Positions 26,465 through 36,498 of a stretch of 64,000 bases of DNA are shown here, one piece after another (positions within the stretch are counted from its first letter, which is position 1; each line of letters begins with the position of its first letter). Below the pieces are notes generated by a model that was given only the letters and a program-made list of their open reading frames with translations, ran no database searches and was not told the DNA's origin. Source of the stretch: Maricaulis sp. (lineage in GTDB: Bacteria; Pseudomonadota; Alphaproteobacteria; Caulobacterales; Maricaulaceae); contig NZ_JASBRI010000022.1 of NCBI RefSeq assembly GCF_030149515.1, positions 186,001-250,000 of the forward strand, read 5' to 3'. The position numbers and the translations under genes are program-made.

Positions 26465-27174
26465 CCGCGATCATCACCGGCATGGCCCTGGCGGCGGGTC
26501 TGGGTACGCGCATGCGCCCGATCACGGATGACAAGCCAAAGGCGCTGGTTGAGGTCGGCGGCAAGGCTCTGGTCGATTGGGCGCTCGACCGGTTCGCCGC
26601 GGCCGGGGTCGAGCGTAGTGTGGTCAATATTCACCATTTCGCCGATCTGATGGAAGCGCATCTGAACGCCCGGCCGGGACCGCCCGCACTGACAGTGTCG
26701 GACGAGCGCGGAGAGGTGCTGGAAACCGGCGGGGGCGTGGTGAAGGCCCTGCCCCAGCTGGGCTCCGATCCGTTCTTTGTCTCCAATATCGATGCCGTCT
26801 GGGTCGACCGGGACGAGCGCGAACTCGACCGCTTGCGCGCAGCCTGGGACCCCCGGCGCATGGATGCCCTCCTGCTGCTCGCGCCGATGGACCGGACACT
26901 GGGCTTTGACGGGCCGGGCGATGCCTTTCTGGATCCGGACGGCGCCCTGCGATTCCGGGGAGAGGCCGCCGCCGCGCCCTATGCCTATGCGGGTGTGCAG
27001 ATCCTCAATCCTGCGATTCTGGCCGGCAGGCAGGCAGTACGCTTTTCCATGACGGAGGTCTGGCGCGAACTCGTCACCAGAAAGCGCATCCACGGCATGG
27101 TGATGCAGAGCTTCTGGATGCATGTCGGCGATCCGGCTGCCCTGGCGGAGGCGGAAGCCCGGCTGAAAGCGTGA
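26461..27174 (+). CDS. murU: N-acetylmuramate alpha-1-phosphate uridylyltransferase MurU
   Basis: A 237-residue nucleotidyltransferase. The signature LAAGLGTRMRPITDDKPKALVEV is at residues 10-32, VLETGGGVVKALPQLG follows, and the metal-binding aspartate is in VSNIDAVWVD. MurU makes UDP-MurNAc from MurNAc-1-phosphate and so completes the AmgK-MurU recycling bypass, which avoids MurA and can give fosfomycin tolerance in bacteria that have it. Overlaps amgK by four bases and addB by four (GTGA). Confidence 0.93.
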   Translation: MTAIITGMALAAGLGTRMRPITDDKPKALVEVGGKALVDWALDRFAAAGVERSVVNIHHFADLMEAHLNARPGPPALTVSDERGEVLETGGGVVKALPQLGSDPFFVSNIDAVWVDRDERELDRLRAAWDPRRMDALLLLAPMDRTLGFDGPGDAFLDPDGALRFRGEAAAAPYAYAGVQILNPAILAGRQAVRFSMTEVWRELVTRKRIHGMVMQSFWMHVGDPAALAEAEARLKA

Positions 27175-30100
27175 GCGCACGGATTTTCGATACGCCGGCC
27201 CCGCGCCTCTTCACCCTGCCGCCGCAGGACGATTTCCTGCGCACCATTGCCCGCACACTGCGCGAGGAATTCAACGCAGTTCGCGACCCAGACGCCCTTA
27301 CCGACGTTCTGATCCTCACGCCGACGCGCCGTGCCGCCAAGGCGCTGGGCGACATTTTCGCGGAGGAGGCCGGAAGCGGAGTGGCACTGCTGCCGCTGAT
27401 CCGTCCGATCGGCGATGTCGATGTCGACGATCCGCCTTTCGAACCCGGCGAACTGGCCGGGATCGCCCCGCCACCGGTCTCCCCGGCGCGGCGGCGTTTC
27501 GAACTGGCGCGGCTGATCCTGGCCAAGGAAGAGGCTCTGGGCCGGCCGATCGGGATCGGCGGTGCACTGGCCCTGGCCGATCCCCTTGCGGCGCTGTTGG
27601 ACGATCTGGCGACCGAGGAAGTGTCTGACCTTTCGGCCATCGACGGTGCCTTGCGCGAACACCTGCCCGCCGACCGGCGCGAGGCGATCGAGTTTCTCGA
27701 CATCGTTCAGCGCATCTGGCCGGAACGTCTTCGCGAACTGGGCCTGACCGACACCGCCGCGCGGCGTTCCCTGGTTCTGCGCAAGCTGATCGAACGCTGG
27801 ACCGCATCCCCGCCGGACCATCCCGTTTTTGCCGTCGGATCCACTGGCTCCATCCCCGCCGCCCGCGATCTCATGCAGATCGTCGCCGGCCTTCCCAAGG
27901 GGGCGGTCGTGTTGCCCGGTTTCGACTGGGATGCGGACGACAATGCCTGGGAAGGGATCGACGACGCCCATCCGCAATGGGCAATGAAGGATTTTGTCGC
28001 CCGGCTGGGTGTCGGCCGGCGCGAAGTCAAGGCCTGGCCGGGCGCATCGGAGCGGCCGCAGGCGGAAATGCGCCGCCGGGTGATTGCCGAAGCCCTGCGG
28101 CCGGCCGGCACGACGGACGAATGGATGTCCCGTCTGGATCAGCTGCGCGAACGCCTGGGGCCGGACTTTTTCCGCCAGAGTATTGAGGGTCTGTCGTTGA
28201 TCGAGGCGCCGGACCCGATCTCCGAGGCCCGCACATGTGCCCTGCTGCTGCGCGAAACCCTCGAGACGCCCGGCAAGACCGCAATCCTGGTCACCCCGGA
28301 CCGTTCGCTGGCCCGGCGTGTCTCCGCGGAGATGACCCGGTTTGGCGTGAGACTGGACGATAGTGGCGGTGCCTCGCTGGCGGAAACGCCGGCCGGGGCC
28401 TTTCTGGTGCGCTTGCTGGCCGTGGCCGAGGATCCCGGCAGCGTCGTGGCCCTGTCCGCCCTGTGGGGGTCGCCGCTCTTTACGGCCGGTCGGAAGCGCG
28501 GCGCCGTACACACCGTGCTCGCCAAGTTCGAGGCCGAAGCCCTGCGCGGGGCACGGCCGGGGCGTGATTTTACAGCGGTACGAGCCCGGCTCGACGGGAA
28601 ATATGTCGACCTGTTAGAGCGCGACAAGACCTTCCTCGCCGACCTTCTGAACACGATGACAGGCGCCTTCGCTCCACTGCTGGAAGGAGGCGTACGCAGC
28701 GCCGCAGATTGGGCGCGAGCCCATGCACAGATCGCGGAAGCCCTGTCGGCGGGCACCGAACCGGGCCTGTGGGGCGGAGAAGGCGGCGAGGCAGCGGCCA
28801 GCCTGATCAGGGCGCTGCTGGAGGAGAGCGACAGCCTGCCGGACATGACGCTGGCCGACTACGCCGCTGCGTTGCGCGAACTGGTCGGCGCCAGGCGTGT
28901 GCCGCCCCGGCTGGGCGTCCATCCGCGCCTGCAGGTTCTGGGTCCGCTGGAGGCGCGCCTGATTTCTGCCGACCGGGTGGTTCTGGCCGGACTGAACGAA
29001 GGTGTCTGGCCAGCCGGGCTGGGAGCCGATCCGTGGCTGTCGCGCGGTATGCGCATCGCCGCCAAACTGGGCGCACCCGAGCGGCGCTATGGGCTTGCAG
29101 CCCATGATTTCGCTCAGCTGGCGGGGGCTCCGGAAGTCTTTCTCACCCGCGCCGCCAAGGCCGACGGATCGCCAACCGTCGCGTCGCGCTGGATCTGGCG
29201 GCTGAAGACGCTGGCCCGGGGCGCGCTGGGCGCAGACGCGGCGAAACAGGCCCTGTCTCCGACAACCGACTACCTCGCCCTTGCCCGCGCACTGGACGAT
29301 ACGGGGGTCAACCCGGCGCCCGCGCCCAAGCCCGCACCGCGTCCGCCCGTGGCCGAACGCCCACGCGCCCTTTCCATTACCGAAATCCGCACCTGGGTGC
29401 GCGATCCCTATTCCATCTATGCGCGCCATGTTCTGGGCCTGAGACGCCTAGATCCGGCCGACATGCCGCCCGGCGCGCGCGAACGCGGCACCGCCCTGCA
29501 TGCGGCGCTGCAGGCGGTGGTTCCGGACTGGCGGGCGGGCATCCCGGAAACGGCGGTGGACGACCTCGTCGCGGCGGCGCGCAAACCACTGGAAAGCATG
29601 GGGTTCGGCCCGGAGGAGATGGTGGTGGAGTTCGCGCGCTTCCGCAGGGCTGCCCGCTGGCTGGTCGAGTGGGAGCATCGGCGGCGCGACCAGGGTATCG
29701 TGGTCGACCGGGTTGAGATCAAGGGACGCATCGAGGTTCCCGGACCTGGCGGGCCCTTCGTCCTGACCGGACGGGCCGACCGGTTCGACAGGCACCGGGA
29801 CGGGCGAATCGATGTCATCGACTACAAGACAGGCACCAGCGCCTCGCCCAAGGAGGTCGCCGCAGGCTTCGATCCGCAATTGCCGCTGACTGCCGCAATG
29901 GCGATGACCGAGGGCGTCTTTGCCGAGCTGGCGGCTGCGCCACCGGCGGGGCTCTACTATCTCTCGCTGCCGGGCAATGCCCGGGGCGGAGAAGAGCGGC
30001 GGATCGATGGCGGGCGCCACCCCGAAGCCGCCGATATGGCAGCCAGGGCTCTGGAAGATCTGGGCAACTGGATTGCCCGTTTCGATGACGAAACGATGCC

Positions 30101-30212
30101 GTATGAAAGCCAGACACGCGCCAAATATATCAATGACTATGGCGACTACGACCACCTTGCCCGGCGCGGCGAGTGGGGCGCGGCGCCCGGCGGGGACGAG
30201 GGCCAGACATGA
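27171..30212 (+). CDS. addB: Double-strand break repair protein AddB
   Basis: A 1013-residue AddB subunit of the AddAB helicase-nuclease that processes broken DNA ends for RecA loading. The N-terminal part carries LTPTRRAAKALGDIF in place of a good Walker A; VVLAGLNEGVWPAGLGADPWLSRGMR is a conserved block near residue 605. The C-terminal PD-(D/E)XK nuclease has IDVIDYKTGT with D884 and K886. The start is a GTG that overlaps the murU stop. Alphaproteobacterial AddB is shorter than the Firmicutes protein and lacks a clear iron-sulfur cysteine cluster. Confidence 0.95.
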   Translation: MSARIFDTPAPRLFTLPPQDDFLRTIARTLREEFNAVRDPDALTDVLILTPTRRAAKALGDIFAEEAGSGVALLPLIRPIGDVDVDDPPFEPGELAGIAPPPVSPARRRFELARLILAKEEALGRPIGIGGALALADPLAALLDDLATEEVSDLSAIDGALREHLPADRREAIEFLDIVQRIWPERLRELGLTDTAARRSLVLRKLIERWTASPPDHPVFAVGSTGSIPAARDLMQIVAGLPKGAVVLPGFDWDADDNAWEGIDDAHPQWAMKDFVARLGVGRREVKAWPGASERPQAEMRRRVIAEALRPAGTTDEWMSRLDQLRERLGPDFFRQSIEGLSLIEAPDPISEARTCALLLRETLETPGKTAILVTPDRSLARRVSAEMTRFGVRLDDSGGASLAETPAGAFLVRLLAVAEDPGSVVALSALWGSPLFTAGRKRGAVHTVLAKFEAEALRGARPGRDFTAVRARLDGKYVDLLERDKTFLADLLNTMTGAFAPLLEGGVRSAADWARAHAQIAEALSAGTEPGLWGGEGGEAAASLIRALLEESDSLPDMTLADYAAALRELVGARRVPPRLGVHPRLQVLGPLEARLISADRVVLAGLNEGVWPAGLGADPWLSRGMRIAAKLGAPERRYGLAAHDFAQLAGAPEVFLTRAAKADGSPTVASRWIWRLKTLARGALGADAAKQALSPTTDYLALARALDDTGVNPAPAPKPAPRPPVAERPRALSITEIRTWVRDPYSIYARHVLGLRRLDPADMPPGARERGTALHAALQAVVPDWRAGIPETAVDDLVAAARKPLESMGFGPEEMVVEFARFRRAARWLVEWEHRRRDQGIVVDRVEIKGRIEVPGPGGPFVLTGRADRFDRHRDGRIDVIDYKTGTSASPKEVAAGFDPQLPLTAAMAMTEGVFAELAAAPPAGLYYLSLPGNARGGEERRIDGGRHPEAADMAARALEDLGNWIARFDDETMPYESQTRAKYINDYGDYDHLARRGEWGAAPGGDEGQT

Positions 30213-33200
30213 CCGCGCCCGGTTTCGATACGGCAATCCTGGATTCGGCATCGCGGGCCCAGAAGCTCGCGGCCGATCCGTCCGTCAGCGTCTTCGTGGA
30301 AGCCAATGCCGGCTCGGGCAAGACCCGCGTCCTGGTCGACCGTGTGGTCAATCTCCTGCTCAAGGGCGTGAAACCGGAAGAAATCCTGTGCGTCACCTAC
30401 ACCAAGGCCGCTGCCGCAGAAATGAAGGACCGGCTCTTCACCCGGCTGGGCAGCTGGGCCGTAGCGGAAAAGCGGGCGCTGGAGCACGACCTGAACGCCC
30501 TTACAGGGCGGGCTTTGTCGCCCGACGCGCTTGGCGAGGCACGCCGCCTCTTCGCGAAAGCGCTGGAAACGCCCGGCGGGCTGAAGATCCAGACCATCCA
30601 CGCCTTCTGCGAAAACCTACTGCGCCGTTTCCCGCTGGAGGCCGGCGCCCCGCCGGGTTTCCGCACACTTGACGACAGCCAGGCGGCCCGGTGTATCGAG
30701 GCGGCGCGGCGGCGGGCTCTCCGGGCGCTGGCGCCGGAAGACGCGGATCTGATTCTGGAAACCGGCGGGCCGGACGCTTTCGGCAATATCATGATGTGGG
30801 CGCGCAGTCACCGGCACGACTTCCGTGACGCGCTGGGACGGGCCGGTGGTGTGGACGCCCTCATTCGCACGCTCTATGGCGTCTTCAATCTCAAGCCCGG
30901 CACCAGTTCCAGCGCGCTCAAGACCGGGGCCTGGGCCAAAGCGCCTCGCACGCACCTGGAAGAGGCGATCCATGCCAAACGCCATCACGGCACGGCCACC
31001 GACAAGAAGCGGGCGGATGCCATCGAGCGGGCGCTGCAGGCCACCGATCCGGGGCAGGCCTTCGACACCTATCTGCAGGTCTTCTTCACGGCCGGCGGCA
31101 ACGGTCCACAGGCCAAATCGCTGATCACGGCGACCTGTGACAAGGCAGCGCCCTCACTCAAACCCATGCTGGAAGCCGAGGCCGAACGTCTCGAACACGC
31201 CCGCGAGCACATTCGTGCCGCTGCCGTGGCCGAAGCAAGCAGTATGGCGATCCGGCTCGCTGCACTGTTCGTGGAAGCCTATGAGGCCGAGTTGACCCGG
31301 TACCGGGCACTCGATTTCGACGATCTCGTACGTCTGGCCGGGGACCTTCTGAAACCGGAGAACACGTTTTCCGGTTGGGTGGGTTACAAGCTCGACGGCA
31401 TGCTGGCCCATGCCCTGATCGACGAAGCCCAGGATACCGCGCCGCGGCAGTGGGACATGATCCGGGGCCTGACGGCGGAATTCTTCGCCGGCGAGGGCGC
31501 ACGGGATCAAGACCGGACATTGTTCATCGTCGGCGATGAAAAACAGTCCATCTATTCTTTCCAGGGCGCCGAACCGGCCCGGTTCATGGAGGAGGGCGAT
31601 CGTTTGGCTGCCATGGCGCCGGCTGCGGGTCTGGGATTTGAGCGCCCGGGCCTCGACGTGTCTTTCCGGTCCGCGCCGGAAATTCTCGCTGCCGTCGATC
31701 GCGCCTTCGCCGCCGATGCGGGAGCACCGGAAGTGAAATTCCAGGCCGGGCGTGGCGCACGTCCCTTCGCCCGCTACCAACGCCATCGCGCCGCCCGGCA
31801 CGGCACGCCGGGCTGTGTCGAACTCTGGCCCGCCGTACCCAAACCGGAAACCGTCGAGGAAACATCGATATTCGATCCGGTCGACCAACGCGCCCGGGGA
31901 TCGGCCCGTGACCTGCTCGCCAAAACCGTCGCTGCCGAGATCCGCGCCATGCTCGATCGTGGCGATGCGGTATGGGAGGAAAAGGCCGGCGCATTCGCAC
32001 GGCGGCCGGTCCGGCCCGGCGACGTCGCCATCCTGGTCTGGCGCCGGACCGGTGGCTTCTTCGAGGAAGTCATCCGGCAATTGAAGCTCAAGGGCGTGCC
32101 CGTGGCCGGCGCCGACCGCATGGTGCTGAAGGATCAGACCGCCGTGAAGGACATGCTGGCGCTGGCCCGTTTCGCCGTCACGCCCGGTGACGACCTTGCT
32201 CTCGCCGAAGTACTCAAATCGCCCTTTTTCGACCCGGCGGACGGCCGGCCGCCGAAGATCAACGACGATGTCCTGATGGCACTTGCACGCGAGCGCAAAT
32301 CGCAGCGCCGCGGCACGCTGTGGGCGGCCCTTTTCAAGACGGAGATTCCCGAACTTTCCGAGGCTCGCGACGCGCTGAAAACCGTTCGCGACAAGGCGGA
32401 CAGCGAACGTCTCTACGACCTCTTCGCCGGCTTCCTGAATACACGCACGCCGACCGGCGAGACGCGCTGGGCACGGATCTATGCCCGCCTGGGCGAGGAG
32501 GCGCGCGATCCGCTGGAGGAATTCCTGGCCCGGGCCCTCGACCACGAGCGCGAGGGCGGCGGCGCCCTGGCAAGTTTTCTGGCCGCTGTCGAGACCGAGG
32601 ACACCCAGCTCAAGCGCGAGATGAGCCAGGACCGCGACGAAGTCCAGGTGATGACAGTGCATGCCTCCAAAGGCCTGGAATGGCCCGTGATCTTCCTGCC
32701 GGACACGACGCGCTCGCCCCTGTCCGGCCGGGGCGATCCGGTACTGCCGCACGATGAGGCCGGGCTGATCTGGTCGCCGCGCAAAACGGTGGATCCACCG
32801 GCCGTGTCAGCGCTTCGCGAGGCCGCCTCCGACAAGATCAAGGCCGAGCATGGCCGCCTTCTCTATGTCGCCCTTACCCGCGCCCGCGACCGGCTGGTCG
32901 TGTGCGGCTGGAAACAAGGTCAGGGCGCGACCGGACAGATTGCCGACGACAGCTGGTATGCGCGCCTGGCGACAGCCTGGTCCGGCGAGGATTGGGCGGA
33001 TATCGAAACACCGCTCGGCCCCCGCATCGACGGTATCGAATCCGGTCTGCGCTTCGGGCCGCCGCCCGAACAGCTGGGCAGTACGGATCGCGGCGCGACC
33101 GAGCATATGGCGATTCCGGACTGGGCACTTCGCCCTGCGCCGGCCGAACAGGCCGGCGTGCGCGGCGTGGCGCCGTCGAGCTTTATCGATGACGGCACGC

Positions 33201-33760
33201 ATTTCGAGCCGGCGGTGCTGTCACCGCTGTCCGATCCGGGGGCCCACCGTTTCCGCCGCGGGGATGTCATCCACAAACTCCTGCAGACCTTGCCCGACCT
33301 GCCCCGCGAACGCCGCCGGGAGGCCGCCGCGCGCTTCGTGGCCGCACGGCCTGATTTTGACGCCGAGGCCCGGGAGGTGATCGTCGAGGAGACACTGGGA
33401 ATTCTCGATCATCCCGATTTCGCGCCCCTCTTCGGGCCGGGCAGCCGGGCCGAGGTTTCCCTGGTCGGCCGCGCGCCGGATCTTCCCGGCAACGTTATTG
33501 TGCGTGGCCAGGTCGACAGGCTGGTCGTGACGGACAAGGAAGTCCTGATCGTTGACTACAAGACCAATCGGCCACCGCCGGAGGATGTTGCTGCGGTGGC
33601 GAAAGTCTATCTCGGGCAGCTGGCCACCTATCGCGCGCTTCTGAGAGCGGTTCATCCCGGAAAAACGGTACGTTGCGCCCTGCTCTGGACCGATGCAGCG
33701 AGGCTCATGGAAGTAGCAGACGAAGTGCTGGACGCCGTGCTGCAGGGCGCAACGGCTTGA
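30209..33760 (+). CDS. addA: Double-strand break repair helicase AddA
   Basis: An 1183-residue UvrD-family helicase-nuclease. Walker A is EANAGSGKTRVLVDRV (about residue 30), Walker B LIDEAQDTAPRQW, motif III GDEKQSIYSFQGA, motif V VMTVHASKGLEWPVIFLPD and motif VI LLYVALTRARDRL. The C-terminal RecB-like nuclease shows VLIVDYKTNR with D1116 and K1118. It starts in the addB stop codon (ATGA), so the two subunits are translationally coupled. It acts with AddB to resect ends up to a Chi-like site. Confidence 0.97.
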   Translation: MTAPGFDTAILDSASRAQKLAADPSVSVFVEANAGSGKTRVLVDRVVNLLLKGVKPEEILCVTYTKAAAAEMKDRLFTRLGSWAVAEKRALEHDLNALTGRALSPDALGEARRLFAKALETPGGLKIQTIHAFCENLLRRFPLEAGAPPGFRTLDDSQAARCIEAARRRALRALAPEDADLILETGGPDAFGNIMMWARSHRHDFRDALGRAGGVDALIRTLYGVFNLKPGTSSSALKTGAWAKAPRTHLEEAIHAKRHHGTATDKKRADAIERALQATDPGQAFDTYLQVFFTAGGNGPQAKSLITATCDKAAPSLKPMLEAEAERLEHAREHIRAAAVAEASSMAIRLAALFVEAYEAELTRYRALDFDDLVRLAGDLLKPENTFSGWVGYKLDGMLAHALIDEAQDTAPRQWDMIRGLTAEFFAGEGARDQDRTLFIVGDEKQSIYSFQGAEPARFMEEGDRLAAMAPAAGLGFERPGLDVSFRSAPEILAAVDRAFAADAGAPEVKFQAGRGARPFARYQRHRAARHGTPGCVELWPAVPKPETVEETSIFDPVDQRARGSARDLLAKTVAAEIRAMLDRGDAVWEEKAGAFARRPVRPGDVAILVWRRTGGFFEEVIRQLKLKGVPVAGADRMVLKDQTAVKDMLALARFAVTPGDDLALAEVLKSPFFDPADGRPPKINDDVLMALARERKSQRRGTLWAALFKTEIPELSEARDALKTVRDKADSERLYDLFAGFLNTRTPTGETRWARIYARLGEEARDPLEEFLARALDHEREGGGALASFLAAVETEDTQLKREMSQDRDEVQVMTVHASKGLEWPVIFLPDTTRSPLSGRGDPVLPHDEAGLIWSPRKTVDPPAVSALREAASDKIKAEHGRLLYVALTRARDRLVVCGWKQGQGATGQIADDSWYARLATAWSGEDWADIETPLGPRIDGIESGLRFGPPPEQLGSTDRGATEHMAIPDWALRPAPAEQAGVRGVAPSSFIDDGTHFEPAVLSPLSDPGAHRFRRGDVIHKLLQTLPDLPRERRREAAARFVAARPDFDAEAREVIVEETLGILDHPDFAPLFGPGSRAEVSLVGRAPDLPGNVIVRGQVDRLVVTDKEVLIVDYKTNRPPPEDVAAVAKVYLGQLATYRALLRAVHPGKTVRCALLWTDAARLMEVADEVLDAVLQGATA

Positions 33761-33852
33761 CGGAGCGGGCGGCTCTCCTTACCTCACGCGCCATCAATGC
33801 TGTCCGGCGTGCCGGACATGCCGGAAAAGGCCCGAACAAAGAGGAGTGTCCC

Positions 33853-34173
33853 ATGGCGACCAAAGCGGTCAGCGATGAATCCTTCGAAAGCGACGTGATC
33901 AATGCCAACGGTCCGGTCCTGGTGGACTTCTGGGCCGAATGGTGCGGGCCCTGCAAGCAGATCGCCCCGGCGCTCGAAGAAATCTCGGACGAGATGGCTG
34001 GCGAGCTGACGGTGGCCAAGGTGAATATCGACGATCATCCGATGACGCCAGGCAAGTATGGCGTGCGCGGCATCCCGACCATGATGATCTTCAAGGACGG
34101 TCAGGTCGTCTCCACCAAGATCGGCGCCATGGCCAAGGGCAAGATCGCGGAATGGGTGAAGGAAAGCCTGTAA
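33853..34173 (+). CDS. trxA: Thioredoxin 1
   Basis: A 106-residue thioredoxin with the redox motif WCGPCK in VDFWAEWCGPCKQIAP and the cis-proline in GIPTMMIFKDG. It reduces cytoplasmic disulfides and serves ribonucleotide reductase and other enzymes. AAAGAGGAG lies before the ATG at 33853. The 92-base gap after addA is long enough for its own promoter, but the same order addAB-trxA-folC-accD-trp is common in alphaproteobacteria. A terminator follows at once. Confidence 0.97.
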   Translation: MATKAVSDESFESDVINANGPVLVDFWAEWCGPCKQIAPALEEISDEMAGELTVAKVNIDDHPMTPGKYGVRGIPTMMIFKDGQVVSTKIGAMAKGKIAEWVKESL

Positions 34174-34200
34174 GGGTATTCACTACTGCAGAATGCATAA

Positions 34201-34228
34201 CGGGCGTCCTTGCAGGGCGCCCGTTTTT
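34201..34228. terminator. Rho-independent terminator after trxA
   Basis: CGGGCGTCC / GGGCGCCCG with one G-T pair, then TTTTTCT. It abuts the stop codon of the convergent folC gene. Confidence 0.88.
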
Positions 34229-35575
34229 CTATCCCGGTGTCTTGTGCGGGGGCGCATCTCCCAGCGCCAGGGCCTCGCCGGCGAGATAGAGCGAACCACC
34301 GATGAGAACACGCGGTGCCGGATGTTCCTTGGCAGCGTTCTTCATGGCGGGGATCAGGCCGCTGGCCGTGTCGGCCATCACGCCGGCTGCCCTGGCCAGC
34401 GCGGCGACCTCCTTGGCCGGCAAGGAACCGCCGCGGCCGGATTTGAACTCTACCGCGATCAATCGTCGGGCCAGGCCCGAAAACTGGCTGCACCAGGCCT
34501 TCACATCCTTGTTGGGCGAGAAGCCGGCAATGATGACCAGCGGGCGCTCGTCCCGCTCGTCCATATCTGCAAGGGCATGAGAGAGCGCCTTGGCGGCCGC
34601 CTCGTTGTGACCGCCATCGAGCCAGAGCTCTGCTCCCGCCTTGCGGGCAATCTCGCCGAGAGGCCCGCGCGTGATATTCTGCAACCGGGCCGGCCAAGTC
34701 GCATTCGCGATACCGCCCGCCGCCGCGCTTTCCGGCCATTGCAGCACGGCAGCGCAGGCCGCAGCAGCGCCGGCATTGAGGATCTGGTGGGGACCGAGAA
34801 GCGCCGGCTGCGGCAGGTCCCAGACGCGGCTCTCGTCCTCATAGACCAGCCGGCCATGCTGCATGTAGGCGTTGTAGTCCCGCCCCCACAGGAAGGCCGG
34901 AGCTCCGACCTTGCGGGCCTCATCCAGGATTGCCGCCTCGGCCGCGTCATCCTGATGACCGATCACGACAGGAACGCCGAACTTGCAGATGCCGGCCTTT
35001 TCGCGCGCGATTTGGTCAAGCTCGGTGCCAAGGAATTCCTGATGGTCGAGACTGACCTGCGTTATCACACTGAGCGCCGGCTTGGTCACGACATTGGTGG
35101 CGTCGAACCGGCCCCCAAGCCCGACCTCCATGATGAGCCTGTCGGCCGGATGCTCGGAAAACAGCAGCATGGCCGCAGCAGTCGTGATTTCGAAAAAGGT
35201 GATCGGCTCGCCGAAATTCGCCGCCTCACATCGGGCGAAGGCCTCGATCAGAGTCTTGTCGTCCACCGGCACGGAATTGAGCAGGATGCGCTCGTTGAAA
35301 TTTACCAGATGGGGCGAGGTGTAGATATGGACGCTCTCGCCCTTGCTTCGCGCCATCTCGGCCAGATACGCGCAGGTCGAACCCTTGCCGTTGGTGCCGG
35401 CGACATGGATGGTCGGTGGCAAATGCTCCTGGGGGTTGCCGAGCGATGTCAGCAGTCGCTGGAGACGGCCCAGCGACAAATCAATCTTCTGCGGGTGCAG
35501 CCGCGCAAGGCGCTCCAGCGCGTCGTCAAGGGCCTGTCGGCGCGTGCTAATGGCTACCCCCGTCCGGCACGACAT
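34229..35575 (-). CDS. folC: Bifunctional folylpolyglutamate synthase/dihydrofolate synthase
   Basis: A 448-residue Mur-ligase-like enzyme that adds glutamate to dihydropteroate and folates. [16 protein letters not shown] is the ATP-binding loop (about residues 56-71), [13 protein letters not shown] the folate-binding region, [15 protein letters not shown] and SLDHQEFLG carry metal and carbamyl-lysine neighbours. The C-terminal domain includes [16 protein letters not shown]. The ATG at 35575 overlaps the end of accD by 29 bases. Last gene of the reverse trpFBA-accD-folC run. Confidence 0.95.
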   Translation of the reverse strand: MSCRTGVAISTRRQALDDALERLARLHPQKIDLSLGRLQRLLTSLGNPQEHLPPTIHVAGTNGKGSTCAYLAEMARSKGESVHIYTSPHLVNFNERILLNSVPVDDKTLIEAFARCEAANFGEPITFFEITTAAAMLLFSEHPADRLIMEVGLGGRFDATNVVTKPALSVITQVSLDHQEFLGTELDQIAREKAGICKFGVPVVIGHQDDAAEAAILDEARKVGAPAFLWGRDYNAYMQHGRLVYEDESRVWDLPQPALLGPHQILNAGAAAACAAVLQWPESAAAGGIANATWPARLQNITRGPLGEIARKAGAELWLDGGHNEAAAKALSHALADMDERDERPLVIIAGFSPNKDVKAWCSQFSGLARRLIAVEFKSGRGGSLPAKEVAALARAAGVMADTASGLIPAMKNAAKEHPAPRVLIGGSLYLAGEALALGDAPPHKTPG

Positions 35576-36482
35576 GATCCGGCGGCGGCGGCGAATATGC
35601 GGCGGGAACGGATGTGCCTGGCCGTTTCATCATGACCCTCAGCATACGCGCCAGTGTAGCCGGAATGTTGCGGCGATGCACGACTTTGTCGACCATGCCC
35701 TTTTCCAGCAGATATTCCGCGCGCTGGAAGCCTTCGGGCAGTTTTTCGCGAATGGTCTGTTCGATCACGCGCGGTCCGGCAAAGCCGATCAGCGCACCGG
35801 GCTCGGCAATGTGCACATCGCCCAGCATGGCATAGGAGGCGGTCACACCGCCCGTCGTCGGATCGGTCAGCACCACAATGTAGGGCAGACGTGCATCGCG
35901 CAGCATGTCGACAGCGATCGTGGTGCGCGGCATCTGCATCAGCGACAAACAGCCCTCCTGCATGCGCGCCCCGCCGGCAGCCGTGAAGACGATCAGCGGG
36001 GCCCTACGCGAGACGGCCTCTTCGGCGGCCTTGATGAAGCTCTCGCCCGCGGCCATTCCCAAAGAGCCGCCCATGAAGGCAAAATTCTGCACCAGAACGA
36101 CACTGTCGACGCCGCCGATCTGGCCTACGGCGATGGCCATCGCATCATTGCGGCCGGTCTTCTTGCGCGCCGCGGCAATGCGCGAGCTATAAGGTTTGTC
36201 GTCGCGGAATTTGAGCGGATCCTTGGGTACGTCCGGCGTGTCGAGCTCGGTATAGTCGCCATCGAAGGTGAACTGGAAACGCCAGGCCGGCCCGATACGC
36301 ATGTGATGTCCGGCGGGCGTTACGAAGAGACCGGCTTCCAGGTCCTTGTGGAAGACCATCTCGCCGGAGGTCGGACATTTGACCCAGAGATTGTCGGGCG
36401 TATCCCGCTTGGAAAAGATTTTGGACATCCCCGGCGGGGTGATTTTGGACAGCCAATTCATGCCCGTATCCCGTTCATTCAT
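35547..36482 (-). CDS. accD: Acetyl-CoA carboxylase carboxyltransferase subunit beta
   Basis: A 311-residue subunit of acetyl-CoA carboxylase, which makes malonyl-CoA for fatty acid synthesis. The carboxyltransferase core is complete: [44 protein letters not shown] and [17 protein letters not shown]. The N-terminal zinc ribbon of the E. coli protein needs four cysteines; only one is seen here ([12 protein letters not shown]), with the rest replaced. I recall the same loss in other alphaproteobacterial AccD proteins. Proline-rich tail YSPPPPDH. Follows trpA by 16 bases. Confidence 0.96.
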   Translation of the reverse strand: MNERDTGMNWLSKITPPGMSKIFSKRDTPDNLWVKCPTSGEMVFHKDLEAGLFVTPAGHHMRIGPAWRFQFTFDGDYTELDTPDVPKDPLKFRDDKPYSSRIAAARKKTGRNDAMAIAVGQIGGVDSVVLVQNFAFMGGSLGMAAGESFIKAAEEAVSRRAPLIVFTAAGGARMQEGCLSLMQMPRTTIAVDMLRDARLPYIVVLTDPTTGGVTASYAMLGDVHIAEPGALIGFAGPRVIEQTIREKLPEGFQRAEYLLEKGMVDKVVHRRNIPATLARMLRVMMKRPGTSVPAAYSPPPPDHVVPDGGSH

Positions 36483-36498
36483 GACGCTCTTTCAATCC

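Noticed and set aside
31154-32752. A 532-codon minus-strand ORF
   Set aside because: Antisense to addA, low complexity, no start signal; an artefact of high GC.
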